Below are positions 53,417 through 61,303 of a DNA stretch of 64,000 nucleotides, piece by piece. The stretch's first letter is position 1, and every line of letters begins with the position of its first letter. The DNA is from Rhizobium sp. L51/94 (lineage in GTDB: Bacteria; Pseudomonadota; Alphaproteobacteria; Rhizobiales; Rhizobiaceae), in assembly GCF_019355555.1 (NCBI RefSeq), contig NZ_CP072141.1:3652001-3716000 (forward strand), given 5' to 3'. The notes beneath the pieces are model-generated. The model saw only the letters and a program-made list of their open reading frames with translations, searched no databases and was not told the origin of the DNA. Both the position numbers and the translations under genes were made by a program.

Positions 53417-54463
53417 ATGTTCTTTGCTTCCGATAACTGGGCCGGCGCCCACCCTTCCATCAATGAACGCCTCTCGAAGGAATCGACCCGTTTTGCCGCT
53501 GCCTATGGCACCAGCGAACTCGACAAGGCGATAGAAACCCGTTTCAACGAGGTGTTCGAGCGTGAGGTCGCTGTCTTCTTCGTCGCCACGGGCACGGCCG
53601 CCAACTCCCTGTCGCTGGCCAGCATCGCCCGTCCCGGCGGCCTGACGTTCTGCCACACGGAAGCCCATGTGATCGAAGACGAATGCGGCGCGCCCGATTT
53701 CTTCTCGGGCATGCGCATGGTCGGCGTCGATGGCCCCGAGGGCAAGATGCTGCCGGATAACCTGGTGGAGCGCATTGGCCGGTACCCGCAGGACGCCATC
53801 CACCACGGCCGCGCCGCCGCCGTCACCATGACCCAGGCGACCGAGGTCGGCACCATCTACAGCCTCGACGAGATCGATACCATTTCGAAGATCGCCAAGA
53901 AAAATGGCCTGCCGCTGCACATGGACGGCGCCCGCTTTGCCAATGCGCTGGTATCGCTCGGCTGCTCACCGGCCGAAATGACCTGGAAGCGCGGCGTCGA
54001 CGTACTCTCCTTCGGCGGCACAAAGAACGGATGCTGGTGCGCAGAGGCGATCGTCTTCTTCGACCCCGATCTCGCCAAGGACTTCGCCTTCCTGCGCAAG
54101 CGCACCGCCCAGCTGTTCTCAAAATCCCGCTTCATCGCCGCACAGTTCGAGGCCTACCTGCAGGACGACCTCTGGCTCGACCTCGCCCGCCATGCCAACG
54201 CCATGGCGGACAGGATGCGAGCCGGCATCGAGCATACCGACCGCGCAAAGCTCGCCTGGTCGACCACCTCGAACGAGATCTTCGCCATCGTCAAGAAAAC
54301 CGCAATCGACAACGCAAGAGACAAGGGCGCCCAGTTCTACGACTGGCCGATCTCCGACAGTGCCAAACACCTCGTCGGCCCCGACGAAGGCCTGATCCGC
54401 CTCGTCACCAGCTTCGCCACCAGCGACGCCGACGTCGCCGATTTCCTCGCATGCCTCGCGTGA
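53417..54463 (+). CDS. ltaE: Low-specificity L-threonine aldolase
   Basis: A 348-residue PLP enzyme (fold type I). MFFASDNWAGAHPSINERL is the characteristic start. Further motifs are VFFVATGTAANSLSLASIAR, FCHTEAHVIEDECGAP, VTMTQATEVGTIYSLDEI, LPLHMDGARFANALVSLG, and the PLP lysine in DVLSFGGTKNGCWCAEAIV near residue 205. It cleaves L-threonine or L-allo-threonine to glycine and acetaldehyde. A palindromic hairpin follows its stop. Confidence 0.95.
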   Translation: MFFASDNWAGAHPSINERLSKESTRFAAAYGTSELDKAIETRFNEVFEREVAVFFVATGTAANSLSLASIARPGGLTFCHTEAHVIEDECGAPDFFSGMRMVGVDGPEGKMLPDNLVERIGRYPQDAIHHGRAAAVTMTQATEVGTIYSLDEIDTISKIAKKNGLPLHMDGARFANALVSLGCSPAEMTWKRGVDVLSFGGTKNGCWCAEAIVFFDPDLAKDFAFLRKRTAQLFSKSRFIAAQFEAYLQDDLWLDLARHANAMADRMRAGIEHTDRAKLAWSTTSNEIFAIVKKTAIDNARDKGAQFYDWPISDSAKHLVGPDEGLIRLVTSFATSDADVADFLACLA

Positions 54464-54470
54464 GTGCGAC

Positions 54471-54490
54471 GGAGCGCCCTGAGGCGCTCC
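54471..54490. terminator. Palindromic hairpin downstream of ltaE
   Basis: GGAGCGCC / GGCGCTCC around CTGA. A nearly identical hairpin occurs at 54725-54745; they may be terminators or the ends of the repeat element between them. No T-run follows. Confidence 0.55.
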
Positions 54491-54492
54491 CC

Positions 54493-54722
54493 CAGACTGC
54501 TGAAGAAGGTGGTATCTAACACCTCTGCAGGTCACTCGAAAGACTGAGCCGGTTGCCAAACTCCCCTCATCCTCGCCCTTGTGGCGGGGATCCAGTCAGC
54601 TCAAGTCCTTGAGCTGAAAGAGTCTTTGACCCGACAGACGTCGTGTCGCTGGATCCCCGCCACAAGGGCGAGTAGGGTATCGCTCTCGTCAAGCAAGTTT
54701 CTCCAGGGTTTGCAGCAGTCTG
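54493..54722. repeat. Rhizobial palindromic repeat element (REP/RIME-like), nested inverted repeats
   Basis: Three nested inverted repeats. Outermost: CAGACTGCTG (54493-54502) against CAGCAGTCTG (54713-54722). Middle: a perfect 24-bp pair at 54572-54595 and 54649-54672, containing CCCTTGTGGCGGGGATCC. Inner: CAGCTCAAG / CTTGAGCTG with a 2-bp spacer (54597-54616). The 24-bp arm is the kind of dispersed palindrome common between genes in Rhizobium and Agrobacterium. The element is about 230 bp, encodes nothing, and lies between convergent genes. Confidence 0.85.
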
Positions 54723-54724
54723 AC

Positions 54725-54745
54725 GGAGCGCCGCCGAGGCGCTCC
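54725..54745. terminator. Palindromic hairpin downstream of LysR gene
   Basis: GGAGCGCC / GGCGCTCC around GCCGA, a near copy of the hairpin at 54471-54490. It lies just past the LysR stop codon. Confidence 0.55.
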
Positions 54746-54750
54746 ACTTT

Positions 54751-55608
54751 CTACCCGGCCCGCAAATTCCGCACCTTTGAGAGGATGTCGTCCGAGAGTG
54801 CCTTGACCAGCATCTGGTCGGCGCCCTTGCGGGGGACGAGCACGAATTCGACATCTTCCAGTACGGGCAACCAGCCCGGCGCGATCTCGGTGAGGCCGGA
54901 TGGTGCCATGCTGCGCGGCTGGACGAGGACGCCCATCCCGGCCCGGGCGGCTGCCGTCAGGCCGCTGAGGCTGCCGCAGGTGCAGACGATTCGCCACGGT
55001 ATCTGCTGGCGACGCAGCGCCTCCAGCGCCACGGCCCGGGTGACGCTCGGGGCTGGAAAGGCGATCAGCGGCAGCGGCGCGCTGGATGCCCTGATGCGTT
55101 CAGGGTCGCGTGCCAGCCAGATCAGCGGCTCGCGGTAAACCAGCGTCCCGCGGGTGTCGCCAAGGCGGCGCTTGGCGAGCACAAGATCCAGCGCCCCATT
55201 GTCCTGCATCTCGTAGAGCGCGCCGCTGAGCGCCACCGTCAGTTCCAGATCGACGGACGGGTGCAGTCGGACGAATTCCTCCAGCACATCCGGCAACTGG
55301 CTCGTGACGAAATCCTCGGACACGCCGAGCCGCAGGCTGCCCCGCAGGCTGTTATCGGCAAACAGCGAGCGCATCTCGCCCTCTATCGACAGCAACGTGC
55401 GGGCATGGCCGATCAGCGCTTCCCCATCCCCGGTCAGCACGACGCGATGGGTATCGCGGGCAAGTAGCTTTCGCCCGACAGAGGCCTCGAGCCGCTGGAT
55501 GTGCTGGCTAACCGTCGATTGCCCGAGCCCCAGCCGCTCGGCGGCAAGCGTAAAGCTGCCCATCTGTCCTATGGTTACGAAACTCTGCAACTGCACCAGA
55601 TCCAGCAT
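54751..55608 (-). CDS. LysR-family transcriptional regulator
   Basis: About 285 residues: wHTH (MLDLVQLQSFVTIGQMGSFT, LAAERLGLGQSTVSQHIQRL, EASVGRKLLARDTHRVVLTG) and a PBP-like effector domain. It is divergent from the bile-acid:sodium symporter-like gene, with coding regions only about 95 bp apart, so it probably controls that transporter. ATG 55608 is preferred over 55617, because it sits closest to the HTH as in relatives. Confidence 0.92.
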   Translation of the reverse strand: MLDLVQLQSFVTIGQMGSFTLAAERLGLGQSTVSQHIQRLEASVGRKLLARDTHRVVLTGDGEALIGHARTLLSIEGEMRSLFADNSLRGSLRLGVSEDFVTSQLPDVLEEFVRLHPSVDLELTVALSGALYEMQDNGALDLVLAKRRLGDTRGTLVYREPLIWLARDPERIRASSAPLPLIAFPAPSVTRAVALEALRRQQIPWRIVCTCGSLSGLTAAARAGMGVLVQPRSMAPSGLTEIAPGWLPVLEDVEFVLVPRKGADQMLVKALSDDILSKVRNLRAG

Positions 55609-55703
55609 TGCTATCATCCCGATTTACGATAACTGTTATTCCTTGCATCGCATATCGCAATAAGGCAATGCTTGCCCAACATATAATTGCGAGGACGGGC
55701 CCG

Positions 55704-56738
55704 ATGCGCCGCTTTTTGCCAGACACCTTTACCATGCTGCTCGTGCTGACCGTGCTGACGGCATCCGTGTTTCCCGTCCATGGCGCAGCTGCCGGCAATT
55801 TCGGCATTGCCACCGACATCGCCATCGCTCTGCTGTTCTTCCTGCACGGAGCCCGCCTGTCGCGCGACGTGGTGATTGCCGGCGCCCTGCACTGGCGGCT
55901 GCACTTGGCCATCCTGCTCACCAGCTTCGTCATCTTCCCGGTTCTCGGCATGCTGATGGGCTTCCTGGTGCCGGCAATCCTGCCGCAGACGCTCTACATG
56001 GGCATCCTCTTCCTTACCGTGCTGCCATCGACAGTGCAGTCGTCGATCGCCTTCACGTCGATTGCCGGCGGCAACGTGCCGGCTGCCATCTGCGCCGCCT
56101 CCGCTTCCAATATCTTCGGCATGTTCCTGACGCCGCTGCTGGTCGGGCTATTGATGCCCCTCGGCGCCCACGGTGGTGGTGGCTTCTCCTGGACCGTGCT
56201 GGAGCAGATCGCCTTGCAATTGCTGGCGCCCTTTGTCGTCGGTCAGATCCTGCAGCCATGGATCGGCAACTGGATCCGCGCCAAGAAAAAAATCTTGATG
56301 CCGGTCGACCGGGGCTCGATCCTGATGGTCGTCTATTCCGCCTTCAGCGCGGCAGTGATCGAGCACCTTTGGCGAGACACTTCGATCGGCGACATCATCA
56401 CCGTCATCATTGCCGACATGCTGCTCCTCGCGGTGGTTATCTGCATCACAATGTTCGGCAGCCGGGCACTCGGCTTTTCGCGCGCCGACGAGATAACCAT
56501 CACCTTCTGCGGCTCGAAGAAGAGCCTGGCCAGCGGCGTACCCATGGCCAGCGTCATCTTCGCCGGCTCGCCGATCGGCGCCATCGTCCTGCCGCTGATG
56601 CTATTCCACCAGATCCAGCTGATGGCCTGTGCCGTCATCGCCCAGAAATATGCCGATGCCGCCAGCCGTGCCACCGCACGCATGGAAGAAGAAGCGCGGC
56701 GCCTGCAGGACACCGCCGACGCAACGACACCAGCCTGA
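55704..56738 (+). CDS. Bile acid:sodium symporter-family transporter
   Basis: A 344-residue membrane protein with roughly nine to ten hydrophobic helices. Family features: FGIATDIAIALLFFLHGARL near the N-terminus, SSIAFTSIAGGNVPAAICAA, SASNIFGMFLTPLLVGLLMP, and FCGSKKSLASGVPMASVIFA near residue 275. This is the YfeH/SBF-like branch (DUF4137 type) whose substrates are organic anions. A GAGGAC site precedes the ATG at 55704. Expression is probably controlled by the divergent LysR. Confidence 0.9.
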   Translation: MRRFLPDTFTMLLVLTVLTASVFPVHGAAAGNFGIATDIAIALLFFLHGARLSRDVVIAGALHWRLHLAILLTSFVIFPVLGMLMGFLVPAILPQTLYMGILFLTVLPSTVQSSIAFTSIAGGNVPAAICAASASNIFGMFLTPLLVGLLMPLGAHGGGGFSWTVLEQIALQLLAPFVVGQILQPWIGNWIRAKKKILMPVDRGSILMVVYSAFSAAVIEHLWRDTSIGDIITVIIADMLLLAVVICITMFGSRALGFSRADEITITFCGSKKSLASGVPMASVIFAGSPIGAIVLPLMLFHQIQLMACAVIAQKYADAASRATARMEEEARRLQDTADATTPA

Positions 56739-56763
56739 TCCTCTCAGGTGAGCCGCGAGACAC

Positions 56764-56797
56764 AAAAAAGGCGGCGCCACCTGGACGCCGCCTTTTT
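56764..56797. terminator. Bidirectional intrinsic terminator
   Basis: GGCGGCG / CGCCGCC with a 9-nt loop, flanked by AAAAAA and TTTTT. It separates the transporter gene from the convergent hsp20 gene. Confidence 0.9.
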
Positions 56798-56816
56798 CGT
56801 ATGGATGTGAACTCGG

Positions 56817-57281
56817 TTAGTTGACGTGAGCTTCGATCGACTTCGGCGCGTCCACTGGTTCAGCGGCGATGGCGATCTTGCGCGGCTTCATGGCTTCCGG
56901 GATGTTGCGCAGGAGATCGATGTGCAGCAGGCCGTTCTTCAGCGATGCTGCCTGCACCTCGACATGGTCGGCAAGCTGGAAACGGCGCTCGAAGGCGCGC
57001 TTGGCGATACCGCGGTAGAGATATTCGCTACCTTCGGCAGCATCATCGCTCTTCTCGCCCTTGACGGTCAGCACATGGGCGTGCGCCTCGAGGCTGAGCT
57101 CGGTTTCGTCGAAGCCGGCCACCGCCATGGTGATGCGGTAAGTTGCCTCGCCGGTGCGCTCGATGTTGTAGGGCGGGTAGGTTTGTGCCTGATCGGGCTG
57201 CGACAAGGTGTCGAGCATGGTGAACAGGCGGTCGAAACCGACGGTAGAGCGATAGAGTGGGGAAAAATCAACGTGACGCAT
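56817..57281 (-). CDS. Small heat-shock protein (Hsp20 family)
   Basis: A 154-residue alpha-crystallin-type chaperone similar to IbpA/HspD-type proteins of rhizobia. MRHVDFSPLYRSTVGFDRLF and the PPYNIERTGEATYRITMAVA region lead to the crystallin core (FDETELSLEAHAHVLTVKGE, YRGIAKRAFERRFQLADHVE, AASLKNGLLHIDLLRNIPEA). It prevents aggregation of unfolded proteins. A ROSE thermometer precedes the ATG at 57281, indicating induction by heat at the translational level. Confidence 0.95.
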   Translation of the reverse strand: MRHVDFSPLYRSTVGFDRLFTMLDTLSQPDQAQTYPPYNIERTGEATYRITMAVAGFDETELSLEAHAHVLTVKGEKSDDAAEGSEYLYRGIAKRAFERRFQLADHVEVQAASLKNGLLHIDLLRNIPEAMKPRKIAIAAEPVDAPKSIEAHVN

Positions 57282-57345
57282 GGTGTCCTCCTGTGAGCGA
57301 CGATTGCGGTTCATATGCCCCGGGGGCCCCGTTCTGGCAGCCTTG
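57282..57345 (-). promoter_or_regulatory. ROSE-type RNA thermometer upstream of hsp20
   Basis: In the leftward leader the last hairpin pairs GUC-CUC (57295-57301) with GAG-GAC (57285-57290), leaving a bulged G at 57298 opposite the ribosome-binding site GGAGGA. It contains UCGCU, fitting the UYGCU motif that is diagnostic of ROSE elements. Two weaker hairpins (CCGU/ACGG and GCCCC/GGGGC) precede it. At heat shock the last helix melts and frees the ribosome-binding site. Confidence 0.85.
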
Positions 57346-57391
57346 GGACGGTTTTACAGACCCTCTCGGCGTCCGTGAAAAGGAGATGGGA

Positions 57392-57490
57392 ATGGCCTTT
57401 AGCGACTTCAAGAGCCCGCAACGCGCCGCGATAATTTTCCGTGAACCGCCGATGAACAGCCGGTTCGGCTGGGGTTCAGCGCCGCGTTGA
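57392..57490 (+). CDS. Candidate 32-residue protein of unknown function
   Basis: A short frame from ATG 57392 to TGA 57490, preceded by AAAAGGAG at good distance and followed, 66 bp on, by a strong terminator (57557-57602). The peptide, MAFSDFKSPQRAAIIFREPP followed by MNSRFGWGSAPR, has no known motif and is basic and aromatic-rich near the end. It is divergent from hsp20. The ribosome-binding site and terminator make a real gene plausible; nothing about its function can be read from the sequence. Confidence 0.5.
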   Translation: MAFSDFKSPQRAAIIFREPPMNSRFGWGSAPR

Positions 57491-57556
57491 TACAACTTGC
57501 ACATCGGATGACTGTCCGTGACTGGAGTGTATCGTCCCTTCGTCTTCAGTCAGCTC

Positions 57557-57602
57557 GGCCGGCCTGCGGCCATCTCGATTTCCGTCAGGCCGGCCTTTTT
57601 TC
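57557..57602 (+). terminator. Intrinsic terminator upstream of the lysophospholipase-like gene
   Basis: GGCCGGCCTG and CAGGCCGGCC form a perfect 10-bp stem with a 19-nt loop, followed by TTTTTTT. It would end a rightward transcript covering the 57392 small frame. Confidence 0.85.
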
Positions 57603-57638
57603 CGCTCGCAGTTATACTTATGCGACAATCCATGCGTT

Positions 57639-58649
57639 ATGTTTGGCGGCTTGAGCGAGGCCCTTTCAGTTGTGACGGAATCAATTCTCTTTTCGACCCC
57701 CGACAACCCTGTTCCAGACAACAGGACCGAGGGCTATTTCACCACCCATGACGGCCACAAGCTGCGCTATGCCATTTTCCGCAGCAGTCATGCCGTGGCC
57801 AAGGGCACGGTCGTCCTGCTGCATGGTCGCAACGAGTTTATCGAGAAATATTTCGAAACCATCCGCGAACTGACGGATCGGGGCCTGTGGGTCGCAACTT
57901 TCGACCTGCGCGGCCAGGGTGGCTCCGGACGGCTGATAAAGCATCCAACCCGCGGCCATGTCCGGCGCTTCTCCGACTACGAGCACGACCTAGAGGACTT
58001 CATGGAGCACGTGGTGCTTCCGGACACCCGCCTGCCTTTTTACCTCGTCGCCCACTCGACCGGTGCACTGATCGCCCTTTCCGCAGCGCCGAGACTGACG
58101 GGCCGCATCGAGCGCATGGTGCTAAGCGCACCTTTTGTCGGCCTCACCGGCCAGAGCGCATCGCCGCGCGTGATCCGGTTCATGGCGAGCGCCGCCTGCG
58201 CGGTCGGCCTCGGCAGCATCCCACTCAATCGAAAATTCAAGGAAAGGCCCTTTGCCACAAACCTGCTGACATCGGACGAACAACGTTACGACCGCAACCG
58301 CGCCATTGCATCGGCCCGCCCCGACCTCGTGCTCGGTCCGCCCTCGGCACGCTGGCTACAGCAGGCCTTTCAAACGATAGACCGTGTCTCGCAGCCCGAG
58401 CACCTGTTCTCTATCGCCATCCCGACTTTGCTGCTGGCACCCACCCGCGACGGCATCATCCCCTATGCCGAACAGGAACGGCTCTCGCGCTCCTTCCGCG
58501 CAGCCCAACTCGTGCCGATCGCAGGCGCAAGGCACGAGGTTTTCCAGGAAAAAGATGTCTACCGCGCCGCCGCAATGGCAGCGATTCACGCCTTCATCCC
58601 GGGAAGTGACGCCGAAGCCAACACCGACCCGGTCGGCTCGGGGCTTTGA
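57639..58649 (+). CDS. Alpha/beta hydrolase (lysophospholipase-like)
   Basis: A 336-residue hydrolase of the monoglyceride lipase/lysophospholipase (PldB) type. VVLLHGRNEFIEKY is the oxyanion-hole region near residue 60, FDLRGQGGSGR near 90, and the nucleophile elbow LVAHSTGALIAL near 140, where the first glycine of GxSxG is Ala. The likely acid lies in LLAPTRDGIIPY near 268 and the His in GARHEVFQEKDV near 296. It probably hydrolyses lysophospholipids or acylglycerols. The start could be ATG 57639 or GTG 57672. Confidence 0.88.
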   Translation: MFGGLSEALSVVTESILFSTPDNPVPDNRTEGYFTTHDGHKLRYAIFRSSHAVAKGTVVLLHGRNEFIEKYFETIRELTDRGLWVATFDLRGQGGSGRLIKHPTRGHVRRFSDYEHDLEDFMEHVVLPDTRLPFYLVAHSTGALIALSAAPRLTGRIERMVLSAPFVGLTGQSASPRVIRFMASAACAVGLGSIPLNRKFKERPFATNLLTSDEQRYDRNRAIASARPDLVLGPPSARWLQQAFQTIDRVSQPEHLFSIAIPTLLLAPTRDGIIPYAEQERLSRSFRAAQLVPIAGARHEVFQEKDVYRAAAMAAIHAFIPGSDAEANTDPVGSGL

Positions 58650-58656
58650 AGTTTGG

Positions 58657-59430
58657 TCAGCGCGCCAGTATCTTCAACGCCTCTTCGTGGACCGCTCGGC
58701 TGCCGGCTGCGATGATGGAGCCGCCCTGTTCGGGGCGACCACCTTCCCAGGTGGTGATGATGCCGCCTGCCTGCTCGATGACGGGGATGATGCCGCCGAC
58801 GTCGTAGGGCTTGAGGACATTCTCGACCACCAGGTCGACATGGCCGGCCGCCAGCAGCGCATAGGCGTAGCAGTCGGTGCCGTAGCGGAACAGCCGCACC
58901 TGCTGCTCGATCTCGCGGTATTTTTCCATCTCGATACCGGCGAAAAGGTGCGGCGAGGTCGTGAACAGGATCGCCTTCGACAGACTGCCGCAATCACGGA
59001 CCTGCAATTGCCTGTCGCCGCCTGGGCCGGTGTAGCTCGACCGGCTGCCGTCGGCAAAATAACGCTCGCCGGTAAAGGGCTGGTCGACAAGCCCCATGAT
59101 AGCGCGGCCATTGCGGTAAAGCCCGATCAGCGTTCCCCATACGGGCACACCGGAGATGAAGGCGCGCGTCCCGTCGATGGGATCGATGACCCACACATGC
59201 TCGCGGTCGAGGCCGACATTGCCGTATTCCTCGCCGAGAATCCCATGGTCGGGAAACCTGTCCGTGATCAGCGCACGGATCGCCAGTTCGGCTGCTCGGT
59301 CGCCTTCGGTTACCGGATCGAATCCGCCGGCTTCCTTGTTGACGACATCGATGCCGGCGCGAAAGCGGGGAAGTGTCTCTGCCTTGGCAGCGTCGGCGAG
59401 CTCGAAAAAGAAGGCGCGGTCAGGGAGCAT
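58657..59430 (-). CDS. hisN: Histidinol-phosphatase / inositol monophosphatase family
   Basis: A 257-residue Mg-dependent phosphatase. The metal sites are GILGEEYGN near residue 67 and VWVIDPIDGTRAFISGVP near 82, plus the C-terminal YDVGGIIPVIEQAGG near 215. The substitution pattern suits HisN-type histidinol-phosphate phosphatases, which close histidine synthesis in actinobacteria and alphaproteobacteria, but a SuhB-like inositol monophosphatase cannot be excluded. The MmgR sRNA lies upstream on the other strand. Confidence 0.9.
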   Translation of the reverse strand: MLPDRAFFFELADAAKAETLPRFRAGIDVVNKEAGGFDPVTEGDRAAELAIRALITDRFPDHGILGEEYGNVGLDREHVWVIDPIDGTRAFISGVPVWGTLIGLYRNGRAIMGLVDQPFTGERYFADGSRSSYTGPGGDRQLQVRDCGSLSKAILFTTSPHLFAGIEMEKYREIEQQVRLFRYGTDCYAYALLAAGHVDLVVENVLKPYDVGGIIPVIEQAGGIITTWEGGRPEQGGSIIAAGSRAVHEEALKILAR

Positions 59431-59541
59431 GGCAAATATCCGATCGATGCGAGAGGCTTTTCATAGCCATTAAATTTGACGATGCAAACGCGTCCCGTCC
59501 AACTATCGCTTAGCCTTTAAAATAGGCACTTCAAAATCTGC

Positions 59542-59570
59542 TTGACAATTGTGCATCGCAATATTAGACC
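59542..59570 (+). promoter_or_regulatory. Promoter of the MmgR sRNA
   Basis: TTGACA (59542-59547) and TAGACC (59565-59570) are 17 bp apart, in the rhizobial CTTGAC-type arrangement. Initiation near 59575 would give a transcript of about 76 nt. Confidence 0.6.
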
Positions 59571-59573
59571 GGA

Positions 59574-59650
59574 GCTACAGTCTTCTGACTGTAAATACCC
59601 TCCTTGGGTGTTTCCTCCCTAGACTTAGCCGCCTTCGGGCGGTTTTTTTT
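59574..59650 (+). ncRNA. mmgR: MmgR (suhB/alpha-r8-type) trans-acting sRNA
   Basis: The transcript of about 77 nt has a first hairpin (UACAGUC / GACUGUA around UUCU, 59576-59593), a second small hairpin (ACCC / GGGU around UCCUU, 59597-59609), the unpaired decamer UUUCCUCCCU (59611-59620), and a terminator (CCGCC-UUCG-GGCGG plus eight U). These are the features of MmgR of Sinorhizobium (Rfam suhB motif), an Hfq-binding sRNA that limits polyhydroxybutyrate granule formation. The decamer can pair with ribosome-binding sites. The family was named for its position next to a suhB-type gene, as here beside hisN. Confidence 0.85.
59629..59650 (+). terminator. Intrinsic terminator of MmgR
   Basis: CCGCC and GGCGG around a UUCG tetraloop, followed by eight T. 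Confidence 0.93.
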
Positions 59651-59673
59651 GGCCTGATTGTTAACGAGCGGGA

Positions 59674-60573
59674 TTACTCTGCCGCCAGCGCTCGGTCGTT
59701 GCCATATCGTGCAACGTGCTCCGCCATCTGCCTGATGAAGGCCGTGATAGCACCCGTCATCAGGCCGAAATCGCTGCGCTTTTCCAGGGTCATCTCATCG
59801 ACGTACAGCGCCCGGTTGACCTCGACCTGGAGCGCATGCAGACCACGCGAAGGCCGGCCGTAGTGCTCGGTGATGAACCCGCCGGCGTACGGCTTGTTGC
59901 GTACCGCATGAAACCCGAGGCCATCGAGAATATCCATCGCCGCATGGGATAGGTCGGCAGACGCACTCGTTCCGTAGCGATCGCCGATGATGAAATCTGG
60001 ACGCGCGTGGCTGCCGGCGACGCGAATATTGCCGGGCATCGAGTGGCAGTCGACCAGCACACCGAAGCCGAATTCCAGGTGGGTGCGGGCCATCAGGCGG
60101 CGCAGGGCCGCGTGGTAAGGCTTGTAGATCGTCTCGATCCGCTGGAGCGCATCGGCCACCGGCACCCGGCTTGCATAGATTTCCATGTTTTCGGCAACGA
60201 TTCGCGGAATGGTTCCGAGCCCGCCGGCAACCCGAACCGAATTGATATTGGCATAGGACGGCAGCGCACCCTCGAACATGCGCGGGTCGAGCTCGTAAGG
60301 TTCGCGATTTACGTCGATATAGGCGCGGGGAAAATTGGCTATCAACAGCGGCGCACCGAGTGCGCTTGCGGCCGAGAAAAGCTCGTCGACATAGTGGTCC
60401 TCCGAGCGCCGGATGGCAACACCCTGTAGTCGTGATTGCGCAATGAACTCAGGAGGATAGATGCGACCACTATGGGGCGACGAGTAGACAAAGGGGATGG
60501 TCTGCGACACCGGTTCGAGTATCTCGAAAATCTCGAAACTTCCTACGTCTGCGGGCATCCACGTCTTTACCAT
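59674..60573 (-). CDS. N-formylglutamate amidohydrolase family protein (second copy)
   Basis: A 299-residue FGase-family hydrolase. It has PFVYSSPHSGRIYPPEFIAQ near residue 27, IRRSEDHYVDELFSAASALG, ANFPRAYIDVNREPYELDPR, YKPYHAALRRLM, FGVLVDCHSMPGN near 173 and GLHALQVEVNRALYVDE near 245. The S-P-H-S-G, D-x-N-R and D-C-H-S-M motifs provide the metal ligands. It is closer to the canonical family than the first copy at 27752. Substrate is not certain. The divergent cpdR gene is upstream. Confidence 0.9.
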   Translation of the reverse strand: MVKTWMPADVGSFEIFEILEPVSQTIPFVYSSPHSGRIYPPEFIAQSRLQGVAIRRSEDHYVDELFSAASALGAPLLIANFPRAYIDVNREPYELDPRMFEGALPSYANINSVRVAGGLGTIPRIVAENMEIYASRVPVADALQRIETIYKPYHAALRRLMARTHLEFGFGVLVDCHSMPGNIRVAGSHARPDFIIGDRYGTSASADLSHAAMDILDGLGFHAVRNKPYAGGFITEHYGRPSRGLHALQVEVNRALYVDEMTLEKRSDFGLMTGAITAFIRQMAEHVARYGNDRALAAE

Positions 60574-60741
60574 GTCAAGAACTTTTCGCAGGTGTATGTT
60601 GCCAGTTGCGCACCACCAAGTCCATAGTATGTATGAACTTCAATGTGACCGTCGGCGCCGCATTCATCGCTTGTTTACGGACCGCGACTAACGTGAACGG
60701 CTGATTAGCCGCGAGAGAAGATAGTGATTGACGGTCCAATA

Positions 60742-61104
60742 ATGACTCAGAAGATTTTGCTTGCCGAAGACGACAACGACATGCGTCGTTTCCTGGTGAA
60801 GGCCCTTGAAAAGGCCGGCTACAAGGTATCGTCCTTTGACAATGGCGCTAGCGCCTACGATCGGCTGCGCGAGGAACCATTTTCGTTGCTGCTGACCGAT
60901 ATTGTCATGCCAGAAATGGACGGGATCGAACTGGCGCGCCGCGCCACCGAACTCGATCCGGACCTCAAGGTGATGTTCATCACCGGCTTTGCCGCAGTCG
61001 CCCTCAACCCCGATTCGAAAGCGCCGAAGGATGCCAAGGTGCTTTCCAAGCCTTTCCACCTGCGCGAACTGGTGGATGAGGTCAACAAACTGCTTGCCGC
61101 ATAG
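60742..61104 (+). CDS. cpdR: CpdR-type single-domain response regulator
   Basis: A 120-residue receiver: KILLAEDDNDMRRFLVKALE, phosphoacceptor Asp53 in LLLTDIVMPEMDG, Thr in MFITGFAAVALN near 83, and Lys in VLSKPFHLRELVDEVNKLLA near 103. This closely fits alphaproteobacterial CpdR, whose unphosphorylated form drives ClpXP to the cell pole and the proteolysis of CtrA. The start at 60742 is preferred over 60724 because the first strand begins at once. Confidence 0.92.
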   Translation: MTQKILLAEDDNDMRRFLVKALEKAGYKVSSFDNGASAYDRLREEPFSLLLTDIVMPEMDGIELARRATELDPDLKVMFITGFAAVALNPDSKAPKDAKVLSKPFHLRELVDEVNKLLAA

Positions 61105-61187
61105 GCAATCTCGGCGGCGGGATCAGAAAACTTAAAAAAGGCCATTGACGGCCCCCAGGTTTTTTGATCTATGCGCCGCCATCGGAT

Positions 61188-61262
<75 letters not shown>

Positions 61263-61271
61263 TCCTTTTTC

Positions 61272-61303
61272 AAGGGCTTAGCGAGAGATCGCTGAGCCCT
61301 TTG
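61272..61303 (+). terminator. Terminator-like hairpin after tRNA-Val
   Basis: AAGGGCTTAGCGA pairs with TCGCTGAGCCCTT (one T-G) around GAGA, followed by TTGTC. Confidence 0.75.
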
